64,000 bases of DNA from JAFAHS01 sp046728175 (GTDB taxonomy: Bacteria; Desulfobacterota; Binatia; Binatales; Binataceae): positions 1 through 64,000 of the forward strand of contig JBKPEA010000003.1 of assembly GCA_046728175.1 (NCBI GenBank), in the 5' to 3' direction. The translations under genes and the position numbers were made by a program. Positions 63,441-64,000 of this stretch are shown here, in pieces. Under the pieces are notes generated by a model that worked only from the letters and a program-made list of their open reading frames with translations, was not told the origin of the DNA and did no database searches. The first letter of the stretch is position 1; each line of letters begins with the position of its first letter.

Positions 63441-64000
63441 TCAGCGCGAGCCAACGCTCACCCGGCCCGACTCCACTCGCCATTCTTCGCGCGTGACGCG
63501 CCTCGCCAGTGGCTCGTCGTGCGTCACTATCACCAGAGCCCCTGGATATTCGGCGAGAGCATCCTCCAGGCGTTCGATGGCCGGCATATCGAGGTGGTTG
63601 GTCGGTTCATCGAGCACGCACGCCCACACTTGTCGGCCGAGCCCATCCGCCAGCGCCAGTTTGCGCGCCTCGCCCGGAGATGGTGACTGAGAGGCGAGCA
63701 CGCGGACCGGGTCCAGGCCTAGAGCGGCAGCGAGGGTAAGCACCCGCGAGCGGGACGCGGGGGGCAGACCGCGTATCGACTCAAGAATCGCAATGCCATC
63801 CTCGCAGGTCAGCTCTTGCGGCAAATGGAGAATACGGTCGGCGGGCAGATGGGACGCGGCGACCAACGCGTTGAGCAGGGTGGTCTTGCCCGCGCCGTTG
63901 ATGCCCGCGACGCGGATCTTGCTGTCACGATTCACGATCAGATGGACATCGGTCAGCACCGCTTCTTCACCGGCGCAGAGTCTGGCGGTGTCGAGAACGA
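63441..64000 (-). CDS. ABC-F type ATPase, partial (C-terminal nucleotide-binding domain)
   Basis: The last ~180 residues of an ABC-F protein, a cytosolic ATPase with two ABC domains that acts on ribosomes. Walker A AGINGAGKTTLLNAL, signature SPSPGEARKLALADGL (weaker than LSGGE), Walker B VLDEPTNHLDMPAIERLEDAL and THDEPLARRV are in order. The frame is open to the window end and reads LDTARLCAGEEAVLTDVHL before the Walker A, so the upstream half lies beyond base 64000. The signature lacks the usual LSxGE Ser-Gly, a departure worth noting. Confidence 0.85.
   Translation of the reverse strand, partial: VLDTARLCAGEEAVLTDVHLIVNRDSKIRVAGINGAGKTTLLNALVAASHLPADRILHLPQELTCEDGIAILESIRGLPPASRSRVLTLAAALGLDPVRVLASQSPSPGEARKLALADGLGRQVWACVLDEPTNHLDMPAIERLEDALAEYPGALVIVTHDEPLARRVTREEWRVESGRVSVGSR

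Overview
The window is a GC-rich stretch of a Gram-negative bacterial chromosome. It carries a lipid-transport MCE operon, lipoproteins, an OmpA-type peptidoglycan-binding protein and an HpnL-like membrane protein. Many genes serve acyl-CoA, hydroxy-acid and xenobiotic catabolism, alongside a selenocysteine system. This gene mix recalls uncultured soil lineages related to the old Deltaproteobacteria, such as Binatota. That placement is an inference from gene content and no marker gene settles it. I saw no rRNA, tRNA, CRISPR array or intact transposase.

Bases 1-4600 are an eroding region. It has an OmpA-family gene cut by the window edge, a small lipoprotein sharing its N-terminal domain, and three decayed genes with many frameshifts (a membrane protein, a glucosidase tail and a GH13 amylase). 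From 5.4 to 9.2 kb lies acyl-CoA metabolism. An enoyl-CoA hydratase faces a three-gene module (acyl-CoA dehydrogenase, APH-type kinase, DUF6285) that matches the LvaC/LvaA/LvaB chemistry for 4-hydroxyacyl-CoAs. A perfect palindrome sits between the two units.

At 9.2-9.9 kb is the most interesting locus. A glutaredoxin gene is interrupted by an in-frame TGA exactly where the first active-site cysteine should be. It overlaps a (frameshifted) MerR-family regulator and lies behind a MerR-type promoter with a 19-bp spacer. It is very likely a selenoprotein, because selB and selD lie at 50-53 kb and selD itself has an in-frame TGA at its catalytic position.

From 10 to 13.6 kb is an MCE transporter operon (permease, ATPase, MCE protein, PqiC-like lipoprotein). 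Then come a serine hydrolase, a VOC protein, an acetyltransferase and a second enoyl-CoA hydratase. A complete recC-recB-recD operon fills 16.7-25.9 kb, followed by an ECF sigma factor with a SnoaL-like tail broken by one base in a G run. A pentose-phosphate cluster (transketolase, gnd, zwf, glk) occupies 27.3-33.2 kb. A GPH-type transporter, an amidase, an SDR, a DUF2092 protein with an inverted repeat over its ribosome-binding site, a low-complexity secreted protein and a MetE-like enzyme follow to 40.4 kb.

The stretch 40.4-49 kb holds small enzymes and an ECF sigma factor translationally coupled to a four-domain VOC protein and two more VOC genes. From 49.2 to 53 kb runs the selB-selD-nitroreductase unit. 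The rest carries a YchF-like GTPase, a membrane Fe-S oxidoreductase of the ETF:quinone type, a PhyH dioxygenase, an epoxide-hydrolase-like enzyme, a ferritin-like protein with a clear promoter and terminator, envelope proteins, a methyltransferase, an ion channel and a partial ABC-F ATPase.
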